Below, piece by piece: positions 17,293-26,220 of a stretch of 64,000 nucleotides of DNA. A program made the position numbers and the translations under genes. This stretch comes from Planococcus sp. MSAK28401 (lineage in GTDB: Bacteria > Bacillota > Bacilli > Bacillales_A > Planococcaceae). Position 1 is the stretch's first letter; each line of letters begins with the position of its first letter. The notes under the pieces were generated by a model. That model saw only the letters and a program-made list of their open reading frames with translations, was not told the DNA's origin and did not search any database. The stretch is taken from positions 2,399,501-2,463,500 of the forward strand of contig NZ_JAAMTH010000001.1 of the NCBI RefSeq assembly GCF_018283455.1, in the 5' to 3' direction.

Positions 17293-18561
17293 CTATTTAT
17301 TCGGCAGTTTCGGGAATTCTAATGTAAACTTGGTGCCTTTGCCGACTTCTGATTCGACGGTAATTTCCCCGCCCATTTGATTGAGTATGCTGTAAGTGAC
17401 CATGAGCCCAAGCCCTGTCCCTTTTGACTTATTGGAAAAATACGGTTCTCCCAGTCGCTTGACCTGCTCTTTTGTCATGCCCACCCCTTCGTCCTGGATG
17501 TGCACACAAACCGTTGGGGCAGAAGTTTCAAGCTCGACCTGCAGCTTTCCGCCTTCTGGCATCGCTTCAATGCCGTTTCGGATAATGTTCACTAAAGCCT
17601 GATGGAGCTTTTGGGAATCACCCAAAATCGGGCTGGATGCGTCAGCACCCTGCACTAAAATCTCAACATTCCTGGCATTGGCATAAGGCGTCATGATTTT
17701 GATGACATGGGATAATTCAAGTTCCACTTCGATGCGCTTCATTTCACCATAAACCGGTTTTGCATAGATCAAGTAGTCGTCGATTAAGTCTTCGGCTACT
17801 TTGATTTCTTCTAGAATAGTCTGCTGGAACTCCAATTGTTTCGCCCGCGGATATTCATATTCCTGAAGCAGCTGGACAAATCCTTTTACGCTTTGCAGCG
17901 GATTGCGCAGCTCATGAGACACGGCCGCAGCGAAATGGCTAACCGTCTCCATCTTTTCATGGCGCATGAGCGAATTATATAAATACTCCTGTTTTTGCAA
18001 ATGCTCGATGAGCAAAGCAGTCAATATAATGATGCCGCCTTGATTGAGCATGAGCATGAGCCAAATTCCAATGAGGTTGTGGATCGGATCCCCGAAGAAA
18101 AAATAGCCTGCAAACATATTGAATAACAGCGACACAATCGAAATAGAGAAAACAAGTGCAGCTTTCCACCAGCGATTGACTTTTCGGTAAAGCGGCCCAA
18201 GGAAAGGCACGCCTGCCGCCACTAACAGCTGGTTCAAGATGGCAATATACATGCCGTCCCCGCCAATGGCTATGCGCCCCACAGCCGATACCACGAACAA
18301 CACTGCACTGACTAGCGGCCCACCGTATAACGCACCGACAATCATTGGTACTTGCCGGAGATCGAATATATAATCTTCTGTGAGAAATTGATATGGAAAC
18401 ACCATGCACAGGATGATGGAAATGGAAAACATGACTGTCATGGTAATCCGGTGGCTGACGAAGAAGTTTCGCTGCCCGGCTGTCGCAAACATCTGGTAGA
18501 GGATAATCGGAAAAATGATGAAGAAAATATTATTGATCATGCCCGTCATCATCGCTTCCAT
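17293..18561 (-). CDS. Sensor histidine kinase with LytS-like membrane domain
   Basis: A 422-residue membrane kinase. Five or six membrane segments in the first 190 residues resemble the 5TM-LYT sensor domain (DLRQVPMIVGALYGGP and RIAIGGDGMYIAIL). A HisKA domain follows with the histidine in AAVSHELRNPLQSVKGF (near residue 210), then a HATPase domain with NIIRNGIEAMPEGG, DEGVGM and SKGTGLGLMVTYSILNQMGG. The kinase part is like that of Bacillus sporulation kinases of the KinB type. No response regulator gene is adjacent, so it is an orphan kinase; its partner cannot be named. The ATG at 18561 has GGGAGG seven bases upstream. Confidence 0.87.
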   Translation of the reverse strand: MEAMMTGMINNIFFIIFPIILYQMFATAGQRNFFVSHRITMTVMFSISIILCMVFPYQFLTEDYIFDLRQVPMIVGALYGGPLVSAVLFVVSAVGRIAIGGDGMYIAILNQLLVAAGVPFLGPLYRKVNRWWKAALVFSISIVSLLFNMFAGYFFFGDPIHNLIGIWLMLMLNQGGIIILTALLIEHLQKQEYLYNSLMRHEKMETVSHFAAAVSHELRNPLQSVKGFVQLLQEYEYPRAKQLEFQQTILEEIKVAEDLIDDYLIYAKPVYGEMKRIEVELELSHVIKIMTPYANARNVEILVQGADASSPILGDSQKLHQALVNIIRNGIEAMPEGGKLQVELETSAPTVCVHIQDEGVGMTKEQVKRLGEPYFSNKSKGTGLGLMVTYSILNQMGGEITVESEVGKGTKFTLEFPKLPNK

Positions 18562-18630
18562 GGGTGCACCTCCCTTTACCGTTTCAGATTACTATTATAC
18601 CGATAACTCCCCCTCTCCTTCCAGCTATTT

Positions 18631-19119
18631 TTAGCGATCTTTATACGGATGGTCAATTGCCGCCCTTATCTTCGTCAAGGTCCGCTCCCTGCGCTTCTTC
18701 ATACCAGATAAAGTGACCCCATAATGTTTTTGCAATTCTGTCAGACTGTAGCCATCTATATACATCTCCTGGAGCAACCGCCGTTCTTTCTGGCTCAATA
18801 AAGCCGCATCCAGCCAATCCGGCAATTTTTCAGCTACCCACTCTATCGCTTCTTCTTCCTCAAGGAATAAATCGGAGTTTTTGACCTTCTTGCCTCCTTT
18901 TTGGCGCCTTGTCAATTCGTCTTTCATGGCGCCTTTGATGCTGCGATAGGCAAACGGCGCAAAATGGCCGATTTCCGGATCATGTTTTTCCCACGCTTGC
19001 CACAGCGCGATAAATCCAAGCTGGCGGAATGCGTCATAATCGGTATAGATATTCAATTTGCGGATAAGCGAGGAGATCATCGGTGCGTACTGTTCGGCCA
19101 CTTCCGTAAAAGCTTCCAT
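18631..19119 (-). CDS. Sigma-70-like factor (SigH/SigS/ComX-type)
   Basis: A 162-residue alternative sigma factor. Region 2 covers about residues 5-75 (YDAFRQLGFIALWQAWEKHD and HFAPFAYRSIKGAMKDELTRR), and a region 4 helix-turn-helix covers 110-158 (LLQEMYIDGYSLTELQKHYGVTLS shortened here to its core YSLTELQKHYGV, then MKKRRERTLTKIR). No anti-sigma factor gene is adjacent. Its neighbour on the opposite strand is comK, which suggests a competence role by analogy with the SigH and ComX factors of other Firmicutes; this is inference. The ATG at 19119 has AAGGAAAAG upstream. Confidence 0.82.
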   Translation of the reverse strand: MEAFTEVAEQYAPMISSLIRKLNIYTDYDAFRQLGFIALWQAWEKHDPEIGHFAPFAYRSIKGAMKDELTRRQKGGKKVKNSDLFLEEEEAIEWVAEKLPDWLDAALLSQKERRLLQEMYIDGYSLTELQKHYGVTLSGMKKRRERTLTKIRAAIDHPYKDR

Positions 19120-19356
19120 CTTCTTTTCCTTCTGGACATCCTGTTTATTCCCGGGTGAGTACAGCTTATGAGAGCTTCCTTTTTTAGTACAGATTAGAAT
19201 GTGAATAGTAATGCTTTTAATTTGGATAATAAAACCATTTTATAATACTTAAGTTTTTAATAAATTCCATAATAATTACAATTATATGTATATTACTATT
19301 GATTCATTAAAAGAGAAATGATACGATTTTCATACAAACCAAAGGAGAGACACGGA
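19120..19356. promoter_or_regulatory. Divergent promoter region of the sigma factor and comK genes
   Basis: A very AT-rich 237-base stretch. It holds a small palindrome ATAAAA-CCA-TTTTAT (19229-19243), overlapping a TATAAT at 19241-19246 that could be the comK -10 box, with about 105 bases of leader. The palindrome has the A-tract/T-tract form of ComK boxes but a 3-base instead of a 5-base centre, so autoregulation is only a suggestion. Confidence 0.4.
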
Positions 19357-19794
19357 ATGAAAAATTGTGGCGATTTACAGGTTGATCGGGACGTCTTATT
19401 TCTCGAATCATGGTACGAGACAGGAAGGCGTTCACGCATCACTACTACATACGGCGTCTTCTATTCGCCCGACGCGCCGCTAACTTTGATCGATAAAGCA
19501 TCTATGTTGTTCGCTTTCCCTAACGGCAGACGTGCAAAAGCTACGCGTCATAACCTCAAGATACATGGGGAGAACATCATTTTATTCTCAAATTGCGGGC
19601 TTGCCGCCTACCCGACTCACTCTCCTTGCCAATTGGGGTGTGTATGGATCTTCAATCACCGCTACAAACTGGAGGCCATCTCATCCATCAGGACACGTAT
19701 CATTTACGAACGCTTCGGGATCTCCAAAGAAGTCGATGCCTCTATCCATAACTTATCCAAACAGAGGAAAAGGCTGCATGAAATAATTTTTTAA
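19357..19794 (+). CDS. comK: Competence transcription factor ComK family
   Basis: A 145-residue protein recognisable as ComK by its central region: LIDKASMLFAFPNGRRAKATR aligns with the ComK stretch IVDRSCRFFGSSYAGRKAGT, and the conserved later part FPT..(10)..CGW is matched by YPTHSPCQLGCVWIFNH. ComK is the minor-groove-binding master activator of DNA uptake genes. The protein is about 45 residues shorter than the B. subtilis one, mainly at the termini. The ATG at 19357 has AAAGGAGAG upstream. It is divergent from a sigma-70-like gene and ends at a strong terminator. The family call rests on motif similarity. Confidence 0.75.
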   Translation: MKNCGDLQVDRDVLFLESWYETGRRSRITTTYGVFYSPDAPLTLIDKASMLFAFPNGRRAKATRHNLKIHGENIILFSNCGLAAYPTHSPCQLGCVWIFNHRYKLEAISSIRTRIIYERFGISKEVDASIHNLSKQRKRLHEIIF

Positions 19795-19830
19795 TGATAA
19801 GAAAGCAGCGTTTCCATCAGCTGAACCCAT

Positions 19831-19882
19831 AAAGAAACCACGCCGTCTGCCGGCAGAATCCGGCAAATGGCGTGGTTTCTTT
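19831..19882. terminator. Bidirectional terminator after comK
   Basis: AAAGAAACCACGCC (19831-19844) and GGCGTGGTTTCTTT (19869-19882) form a 14-bp stem, with an inner TGCCGG/CCGGCA stem. It serves comK and the convergent GyrI-like gene. Confidence 0.92.
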
Positions 19883-19884
19883 TT

Positions 19885-20394
19885 TTATGCGGCATGATCA
19901 GCGAGCAACAAAATAAACAACTCAATCGCCCAGTCATCCTGCCTTTCTTTTTCTAGCGGGTCGGTAACAAAAAATGCCATATGTCCATCCCATATCTTTG
20001 TTTCAGCTTCGTAACGCAGTGCCGCGGAAAGCCCTTCCCTTTCCAGCCAGCCCGCCAGTTCATCTGTAGACGCCCAAAGTTCTTTCGCGGGACCATGGTA
20101 AATAGCGTGGGCAAAATCCCCTCCTGGCAAATACCCCGATAGAATGCGTTGATCCTCAGCCAGCAGCTTTTTTGTCGGAATGCCGACTTCAATCAGCCGC
20201 TGGTCATTGTCATCCATGCACCAGAAGCGGATAAACGGCAGCCCCGCAGGCGATTCATTATGCGCACTCAACCACGTCAACACTTCAGCCGCTAGCTCAG
20301 TCGTTTTTCCAATATGGCTTGAAACCCTGACTTGAATGCCGACATATGGCTGTTCTCCGCGCGTCTCAATGTTCGGTTCATTTATATAACGCAT
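19885..20394 (-). CDS. GyrI-like small-molecule-binding domain protein
   Basis: A 169-residue stand-alone GyrI-like/AraC effector-binding domain protein. Features are the N-terminal strand PYVGIQVRVS, the GLPFIRFW segment, IEVGIPTKKLL, LPGGDFAHAIYHGP and the C-terminal helix LAGWLEREGL. Domains of this fold bind amphipathic or xenobiotic ligands in transcription regulators; no DNA-binding domain is present here. The ATG at 20394 has GGGAGGAG seven bases upstream, and a TTG at 20400 is less likely. The gene is monocistronic. Confidence 0.8.
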   Translation of the reverse strand: MRYINEPNIETRGEQPYVGIQVRVSSHIGKTTELAAEVLTWLSAHNESPAGLPFIRFWCMDDNDQRLIEVGIPTKKLLAEDQRILSGYLPGGDFAHAIYHGPAKELWASTDELAGWLEREGLSAALRYEAETKIWDGHMAFFVTDPLEKERQDDWAIELFILLLADHAA

Positions 20395-20589
20395 GTACAA
20401 GCTCCTCCCGTTCCATCATTTGCTTCTCCATACCCGCCGTGAGACTTTTTCAGTCCAAGCGGCATTCCACTAACTCAGCTGTTATTTTTCAGTTTGCCTG
20501 GAAGCTTTCATTACCTAGGAAAGATTTATTGTATCCCATTCAATATTTACTGAATTTTCAATCAATAATATAGTTTTTGTATGATAATG

Positions 20590-20692
20590 TGATATAATAA
20601 GACTATAAAAATGAACGTTTTAAAGATTATAAAATTTTCATGTGCCCCGAGACATACAAATCTTTTCCAAATACATAAGCCGTCTGTCGGCT
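20590..20692 (+). promoter_or_regulatory. Extended -10 promoter and leader of the LysM deacetylase gene
   Basis: TGATATAAT (20590-20598) is an extended -10 element with no good -35 box. It gives a leader of about 110 bases that contains a small hairpin AGCCG-TCTGT-CGGCT (20678-20692) shortly before the ribosome binding site AGAGGTGA. I do not recognise a known riboswitch in this leader. Confidence 0.45.
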
Positions 20693-20718
20693 AAATCAAA
20701 TAAGAGGTGAGCAGAATG

Positions 20719-21909
20719 TTATCCAGATGGAGCAAATTGCTAGCGATCACGGGGTTATTGCTCTTTTCACTGCTGTCGTTCACAGGCCAGGCCGATGCCG
20801 CAGCCTCAACTTATGTCACAAAAGGCAATACGACGAGCAAAGTGGTCGCTTTAACTTTTGATGATGGATCCGACGGAACGAACATCAATAAAATCCTCGA
20901 CATCCTGAAAACCAATAATGTTAAAGCCACTTTCTTTCTAACTGGTTCCGGCATCAACCATCATCCGAGTTGGATCCGCAACATCGCTAATGCAGGACAT
21001 CAAGTCGGCAACCATTCCTATTCGCATCCGGATTTCACAAAGATCAGCATTGCAGCCATGCAAAGTGAACTCGCCCGAACGGAAACCGCTTATAAAAACG
21101 TCACAGGCAAATCGACGAAACCTATTTTCCGAGCTCCATTCGGCGCCTCCAACGCAACCGTTTTAAAAGGAGTCGGTGATGCGGGTTACACACATACGAT
21201 TCAATGGAATATCGACACCATCGATTGGAGAGGCCTATCGTCCACAGAAATCACCAATAAAGTCGTCAACAATATCGTGCCAGGCTCCATCGTTTTGATG
21301 CATACCGGCGCGGGAGCTTCCGGAACACCGGGTGCATTGCCTGGCATGATTAGCAAACTGAAAGCGAAAGGCTATAAATTTGTCACCGTTTCCGAACTGT
21401 TGAAATTGCCTCCAACAAGCGGAGCGACTTATACAGTCAAAGCGGGCGACACGCTATACAGCATCGCCAAAAAATATAATGTCACTGTTGCCGCTCTAGC
21501 AAAAGCCAATAACATCACCAATTACAATTTGATCCGTGTCGGCCAAGTCTTGGTGATTCCAGGAACCACTGCCCCCACACCACCGCCGTCCACAACTGTC
21601 AAATACACCGTCAAAGCCGGCGATACACTATATAGTATCGCGAGTAAATACAATACGACTGTTGCAGCCATTGCATCTGCCAATAAAATCACCAACACCA
21701 ATCTCATCAGCGTCGGGCAAGTCTTGATCATTCCAGTTAAACAAGCACCGCCGCCAGTGACGACCGTCAAGTATACAGTGAAAGCGGGCGATACACTTTA
21801 CAGCATCGCCAGAAAGTACAATACGACCGTCACTGCAATCGCCAAAGCGAATAACATCACCAACGTTAATGCCATTCGCGTCGGCCAAGTGCTGATCATC
21901 CCCCGCTAA
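20719..21909 (+). CDS. Secreted polysaccharide deacetylase with three LysM domains
   Basis: A 396-residue secreted cell-wall enzyme. A signal peptide (1-28, ending GQADAAAST) is followed by a NodB/CE4 deacetylase domain (about 35-230) with all five motifs: [15 protein letters not shown] (metal histidines), RAPFG, DTIDWRG and VLMHTG. Three C-terminal LysM repeats (each starting [13 protein letters not shown] and ending VGQVL(V/I)IP) are separated by Thr/Pro linkers and should bind peptidoglycan. The enzyme is expected to N-deacetylate peptidoglycan or a wall polysaccharide. The ATG at 20719 is preferred over an upstream GTG (20707) because AGAGGTGA lies at normal spacing. Confidence 0.92.
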   Translation, partial: LSRWSKLLAITGLLLFSLLSFTGQADAAASTYVTKGNTTSKVVALTFDDGSDGTNINKILDILKTNNVKATFFLTGSGINHHPSWIRNIANAGHQVGNHSYSHPDFTKISIAAMQSELARTETAYKNVTGKSTKPIFRAPFGASNATVLKGVGDAGYTHTIQWNIDTIDWRGLSSTEITNKVVNNIVPGSIVLMHTGAGASGTPGALPGMISKLKAKGYKFVTVSELLKLPPTSGATYTVKAGDTLYSIAKKYNVTVAALAKANNITNYNLIRVGQVLVIPGTTAPTPPPSTTVKYTVKAGDTLYSIASKYNTTVAAIASANKITNTNLISVGQVLIIPVKQAPPPVTTVKYTVKAGDTLYSIARKYNTTVTAIAKANNITNVNAIRVGQVLIIPR

Positions 21910-21923
21910 CAATTGACATAAAG

Positions 21924-21949
21924 AAAAAGCCATCCTCGGATGGCTTTTT
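21924..21949 (+). terminator. Rho-independent terminator of the deacetylase gene
   Basis: AAAAAGCCATCC and GGATGGCTTTTT form a 12-bp stem with a 2-base centre, followed by a further T and GT. It lies 15 bases after the stop codon. Confidence 0.92.
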
Positions 21950-21988
21950 TGTATTTCCTGATTGATAAAATATTGATTCCACAGTGAA

Positions 21989-22546
21989 TTAAGCCGGGCT
22001 TTTCCTGTACAAAAATCGTTTATACAAACGAAAAATAACAATTGCCATCACTAGCAAAAAAACGATGGCCAGCACTGGCACAAAGAAAATCAAAATCGGC
22101 GCAATGGTGGCGGTGACATCCTCAGCAACCGAGATAGCCGGGCCCATCAACGCTGTATCGCTGACCCCTTTCACTGCCGTCAAAGTCGCATGAGAAGCCG
22201 TAGCCACACCGCCGCCCCCAATAATCGCGATTGCCCATTCCAGAAACGGGTTCATATCGCCTATAAACGATGCCGTCAATAAAATCCCTGCCAGGGCCGC
22301 GACCGGCGTGGAAATCAATTTCATAAACGACCCGACTGCTGGAATATAATTGACCAGAACTTCGAATATCGTGGCTGCTCCGAACGCAATAAGCGCCGGC
22401 GTGCTGCCAACCCAACTGAAACCTTCAGACAAAGTGATCCAATCCACCCGTTCGAAAATCCCTGTTATCAATAATGGGGTGAAAATACGGAATCCGACCG
22501 TCGCGCTCAACGCCAGGCCGATAAGAACCGCCATGACCATTTCCAT
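21989..22546 (-). CDS. DUF4126 membrane protein
   Basis: A 185-residue integral membrane protein with about five hydrophobic segments, matching DUF4126 proteins: GLALSATVGFRIFTPLL at the N terminus, a central ASFIGDMNPFLEWAIAIIGG and AGPA-like MGPAISVAEDVTA. The function of the family is unknown. The ATG at 22546 has CTGGAGGTGG upstream. It is isolated between the convergent deacetylase gene and the ydaJ-like gene, with no sign of co-transcription. Confidence 0.78.
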   Translation of the reverse strand: MEMVMAVLIGLALSATVGFRIFTPLLITGIFERVDWITLSEGFSWVGSTPALIAFGAATIFEVLVNYIPAVGSFMKLISTPVAALAGILLTASFIGDMNPFLEWAIAIIGGGGVATASHATLTAVKGVSDTALMGPAISVAEDVTATIAPILIFFVPVLAIVFLLVMAIVIFRLYKRFLYRKSPA

Positions 22547-22645
22547 TTAACCACCTCCAGAAATCTTCTCCTTACCGATTCCATACCCTTCTGGAAAACA
22601 AACTAACTATATGAGCTGAAAACACACGAGCCATCCTCATTAAAA

Positions 22646-22677
22646 AAGGATGAAAAAGGATTCCCCTTTTCATCCTT
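22646..22677 (-). terminator. Rho-independent terminator of the second ydaJ/ydaK-like unit
   Basis: AAGGATGAAAA and TTTTCATCCTT form the stem core, with additional GG/CC pairs and a small internal loop. The minus strand continues with a T-run (rc of 22641-22647). It lies 17 bases after the lipoprotein stop codon. Confidence 0.85.
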
Positions 22678-22694
22678 CCACCGAAACGGCTCGA

Positions 22695-23675
22695 TTATTG
22701 TTCGTCCATCATCATTTGATAATGGATGAAGTCAAAGAAATGCAAATCGCCCGGTAACTCTTCTCCTGCCAGCGACTCGGCACGCTGAACTGCCTGTTTC
22801 GCAAATTCGGATTGATCGATCCGTTCGAAATACTGCCATAGGTAATAATAGACCGCCAATGACTCGTAACCGACAGTCGGCTTTCCTGTTTCCCGCTCGT
22901 ATCGACCGGCCACTTGCCCTTGGTTAACCCATTCCTCAATCAGCCAGTTCTCGAATTCCGGAGATTCAATGCCCCGGTCATAGCGATTGACCGCAATCAA
23001 TAATTGGTCAATCATATGGACTTCGTCGCTTTTCACATACCGTTTTTCATCGAAGTCATAATACTCAGGAAAAAAAACTTCAGTTTCCCCAGCATCCAGC
23101 ATGGCAAACGATTTGGGAAGTACGGTCATTTCGTCGATCAGATAGCTGAGCGTAAGCCGGTTGCCTGCAAGCTGATAGGACCAATCATAATAATCTACGG
23201 CTATGCCGCCCTGATGTTGACGATCTTCAATCGCAGATGAAATTTTCCTGGAAAGTTCCAAATAGCCTGGTTCTGCAAACTGTTCTGCCGCGCCTTCCAA
23301 AGCCGATGCGATGCGCACATCATCGATCAACGCATTTACATTCGCTTCCTCGTATAAGCGCCAAGGAATAAACACCTGGCCACCTGTTTCGATTAAGAAA
23401 CGTTCTTGCAAAATGGCCGCCTGCTTCGCAAAATTTTCTTCATCTTCAATTTGAAGCAAATACTCCAAATACAAGCCGAGACTTTCCGATAAATATTCAG
23501 ATTCCCGGTTGTCTGGGTAGGCATGGATGACCCCATCATCATTTACGTAATGGGAATCGACCGTTTCTTGAACTGTAGTTCCTTGTCCATTGACCATTCC
23601 GCACCCCCCACTTACAATTGCCAAACTGACAAAAATCGCCACTAATAATGATTTACATCCTTTTGATTGCTTCAA
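22695..23675 (-). CDS. YdaJ-like lipoprotein, copy B (GH8-like)
   Basis: A 326-residue lipoprotein: signal with lipobox IVSGGC, then an all-helical domain like those of glycoside hydrolase family 8 (six-hairpin) proteins. It is a clear paralogue of the lipoprotein at 26221-27243: both contain IHAYPD/HAYPS, SEYLSES(L/I)GLY, NALIDD(V/I)RIA, VDYYDW, LTLSYLID, a VFFPEYYD-like motif, and end in HFFDFIHY. By comparison with B. subtilis ydaJ it should act outside the membrane on the polymer of this locus, perhaps as a trimming hydrolase. Its ATG overlaps the ydaK-like stop by 4 bases (ATGA), so the two are translationally coupled. Confidence 0.75.
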   Translation of the reverse strand: MKQSKGCKSLLVAIFVSLAIVSGGCGMVNGQGTTVQETVDSHYVNDDGVIHAYPDNRESEYLSESLGLYLEYLLQIEDEENFAKQAAILQERFLIETGGQVFIPWRLYEEANVNALIDDVRIASALEGAAEQFAEPGYLELSRKISSAIEDRQHQGGIAVDYYDWSYQLAGNRLTLSYLIDEMTVLPKSFAMLDAGETEVFFPEYYDFDEKRYVKSDEVHMIDQLLIAVNRYDRGIESPEFENWLIEEWVNQGQVAGRYERETGKPTVGYESLAVYYYLWQYFERIDQSEFAKQAVQRAESLAGEELPGDLHFFDFIHYQMMMDEQ

Positions 23676-24382
23676 TTGAGCAAACTCCCCATTTCCCCGA
23701 CTGTAGTAATCGCTGTTTTTTTAACTTCATATCCTGAAAGTTCATTCTGTGCTCCGATCGCTTGCTCAATGCGCTTCAATAATGGTTGAATGGCATCGCC
23801 ATTAGCCTCCTTGACCAGTACATAAACCGCCCCTTTTCTGCTTGTGACGAGATCACGTTGTCGAACAATAGACAAGAGGGCCGCCCTCTCTAACTTCGAA
23901 ATCATAATGGGGCAATTGACCGAAGGGGTTACTTCCATCAACCAAGCACGCTCTTTGCGCTTGCTCGTCTTCAGCATCCATAAAGCCTGTTCGACGAATT
24001 CCTGAAGATTCAATGCGCGAAGATCCCCACCCTTTTTCAAAAGAGACTGTCGCTGAGCTTCTAGTCGAATTGCCTCTTCTTCCAGCAACTTCACTTGCTC
24101 AGAAACAACCCAAAGTGAAAATTGAAAAACCGACAAAAGGAAATAAGATCCGATTGACGTCATCGAATCAGCAGGTTCCTGAGCTGCGATTCCAATCGAG
24201 ACAATCAAAACAAGAAACAGAAAGGCCGGAAGCCATTTTCTAGGCAACAGCAAGATAAAAGGAACTGAGATGAAAGCTGCCGCTATGGCATTTTCATAAA
24301 ACGGCCATCGAAAGAAAAGCAGAGCAATACCTGAAAGAAACGCTAAACATATGAAAAACGGTAAAAATTTATACTTATTCAT
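23672..24382 (-). CDS. YdaK-like degenerate GGDEF membrane protein, copy B
   Basis: A 236-residue membrane protein with four hydrophobic segments (about 7-24, 31-47, 49-66, 78-94), a short coiled coil and a C-terminal domain that I read as a degenerate GGDEF. DLRALNLQEF (120-129) matches the DxLTGLxNRxxF start of GGDEF domains, and RQRDLVTSRKGAVY (174-187) matches RxxD-N5-GGDEF. The catalytic loop is lost (KGAVY), but the inhibitory-site RxxD (174-177) is kept, the pattern of a cyclic-di-GMP receptor such as YdaK. ATG 24382 follows GGGGAAG. The gene is separated from ydaL by a terminator, so it starts its own two-gene unit. Confidence 0.7.
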   Translation of the reverse strand: MNKYKFLPFFICLAFLSGIALLFFRWPFYENAIAAAFISVPFILLLPRKWLPAFLFLVLIVSIGIAAQEPADSMTSIGSYFLLSVFQFSLWVVSEQVKLLEEEAIRLEAQRQSLLKKGGDLRALNLQEFVEQALWMLKTSKRKERAWLMEVTPSVNCPIMISKLERAALLSIVRQRDLVTSRKGAVYVLVKEANGDAIQPLLKRIEQAIGAQNELSGYEVKKTAITTVGEMGSLLN

Positions 24383-24466
24383 TTTAATATCTTCCCCGTA
24401 AAATAATTGGTAAAAACTCAAAAAGGTATTGAATTTCATTACCAAAATTATCTTACACCAGCTGGC

Positions 24467-24502
24467 GAAAAAAAACTATGGGACAGAGAAAATCTCTGTC
24501 CC
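24467..24502 (-). terminator. Rho-independent terminator of the first ydaKMJL-like unit
   Basis: GGGACAGAGA (24480-24489) and TCTCTGTCCC (24493-24502) form a perfect 10-bp stem with a 3-base loop, followed on the minus strand after ATAG by a run of eight or more T residues. It splits the locus into two transcription units. Confidence 0.93.
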
Positions 24503-24521
24503 TTCCTTTTAATGTATTCCA

Positions 24522-26204
24522 TTATTGTTTTTCCCAAAATTGACTATCCGTTTTGCGCCGGCCGATTTTCTTAATGAGCGCAAAAAGGGCAATGATGATA
24601 AAGATCGCAATTGGAATCGTTATCCACCAAAGATCCCTGGTCGTTTGGGCGAAAAGTACGCTCATCGGACGGGAAACATTGATTTCTCCATTTGCCGTTT
24701 CCACAACTATGCCGTCAACTTCCGTTTTATGGTCCATTTCCTTTAAATCCACCCACTCATATTGATCAAACTTCTCCAGTTTCTGCATCACTTCTTCAAA
24801 ATTTTCAATTCCAAGGTATGGATGGTAGAAAAACGCTAAATAACTATCGCCGAATTGTGCAGTATACTCAGCTCTTTCAATCATCTCATCAACTGCATTC
24901 GGATTTTCAGGATCGATATAACCCAAAGTTTCAGGGATTACTTTCATGCCATAGAGATTGGTAGGCTTCGAGTCATAGACTGAGATGTATGTTCCATCAT
25001 AGGTACGGTCGGATATTTGGATTTGCCCAACATACGTAGAGAAGTACTTTGCCAACTCTTTATAACCAGTTTCTGACATCGAATAATGTGGGGCTTCGAA
25101 AGCGATTGGATAAAGTCCTTCCGCTGTCATTTCATATACACCATTGACGATCGAATCATAAATATGAGTCTGTTCATATGGCAGACCAACGTTTCGGACA
25201 AATTCTTCATACTCCTCACCCGACGCGAAGTCATCACGCAACTTCACTTCGTCATCATGCGCTTGATAAATCGGACGATCATTCTCCACGTCCCAATATT
25301 CAAACCCCTCACCGGTTTCATCCGCCCGATATTGATGAAGATAACCATGCTGGATAAGACTAGCGCCATTTTTCTGCATTTCTTGTAGAACCTCAACCAG
25401 TTCGATTGCTTGGGACAAATGGATGCTTTGACCGGTTTCTGGATTCGTATAGACCGGCACGACAGTAACCGCATAAGGAATATTCCGCTCCGCTAAGTAA
25501 TCACCAACTTGTTTAACCAATACAGGATCGCTCCTCGGATGGATATCTTCCAAGCGAATCAATTTTTTCGGCGGTGATTTTTCTTCTCCAAAAAAATCGA
25601 ATAGCGATTCCCCAACAATATCACCGAGCCTTCCTGTAATCGAGTTGGTAGCTACGTAATAGAGATTATCGTCCTTGAATATAAGCGGATGACCTCCATC
25701 TGCCGCCTGCCCTTCATACAAAACTTCCATCTGCTCGATTCCGTTGATGAGCAGCATTTCCTTCTCTTCCTTTAAGTCGAACATTTTCCCATCTCCGCTT
25801 ACTGCATCAATGTTACGGTAATCCCGGACACTGAGATCGGGGGCTTCTTTGAAGTATTCAAAATAGTTCCCGATGAACATTTTTTTGACATCATCATATT
25901 GGTCGACTATAAACAATTCTTCCTCAGTCAATTGCCGTTTTCCAAGGCCAAAGTAAATGACATGTGTGTAATCGCCTTTCACATATTCAGCAGCGGCATC
26001 TTCGATTGACTGTATCGTTATGTCAGAGCTAAAGTGCCCGACCAGCATGTCTAGAAGCGGCACCTCTTCTTCTTGAGTCTCTTCTTCTGCATGATACAAA
26101 ATCAATACTTTCGGATCGTTGCCAGAAGTTTCATCAGCAAACGCTTGCCACGGAATGCTGGCTAATAGAATAATCAATACCATGGAAGAAATGATCTTTT
26201 TCAT
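24522..26204 (-). CDS. YdaL-like DUF2334 membrane-anchored deacetylase-like protein
   Basis: A 560-residue protein with a signal peptide (ending QAFADE), a large extracytoplasmic part and a C-terminal membrane segment (about residues 530-550). The DUF2334 domain, a relative of polysaccharide deacetylases, is seen from LIRLEDIHPRSDPVLV through SLIQHGYLHQYRADE to AFEAPHYSMSE and FFYHPYLG. In B. subtilis the homologous position is held by ydaL. It probably modifies the polymer outside the cell. ATG 26204 has AAGGGGGG upstream and lies 16 bases after the ydaJ-like gene; the frame opens upstream but that part overlaps the previous gene. Confidence 0.78.
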   Translation of the reverse strand: MKKIISSMVLIILLASIPWQAFADETSGNDPKVLILYHAEEETQEEEVPLLDMLVGHFSSDITIQSIEDAAAEYVKGDYTHVIYFGLGKRQLTEEELFIVDQYDDVKKMFIGNYFEYFKEAPDLSVRDYRNIDAVSGDGKMFDLKEEKEMLLINGIEQMEVLYEGQAADGGHPLIFKDDNLYYVATNSITGRLGDIVGESLFDFFGEEKSPPKKLIRLEDIHPRSDPVLVKQVGDYLAERNIPYAVTVVPVYTNPETGQSIHLSQAIELVEVLQEMQKNGASLIQHGYLHQYRADETGEGFEYWDVENDRPIYQAHDDEVKLRDDFASGEEYEEFVRNVGLPYEQTHIYDSIVNGVYEMTAEGLYPIAFEAPHYSMSETGYKELAKYFSTYVGQIQISDRTYDGTYISVYDSKPTNLYGMKVIPETLGYIDPENPNAVDEMIERAEYTAQFGDSYLAFFYHPYLGIENFEEVMQKLEKFDQYEWVDLKEMDHKTEVDGIVVETANGEINVSRPMSVLFAQTTRDLWWITIPIAIFIIIALFALIKKIGRRKTDSQFWEKQ

Positions 26205-26220
26205 CAATAGCCCCCCTTCC

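Noticed and set aside
20590..20718. Possible riboswitch in the leader of the LysM deacetylase gene
   Set aside because: The leader has a small hairpin, but I could not match it to the ydaO (cyclic-di-AMP) or cyclic-di-GMP riboswitch cores.
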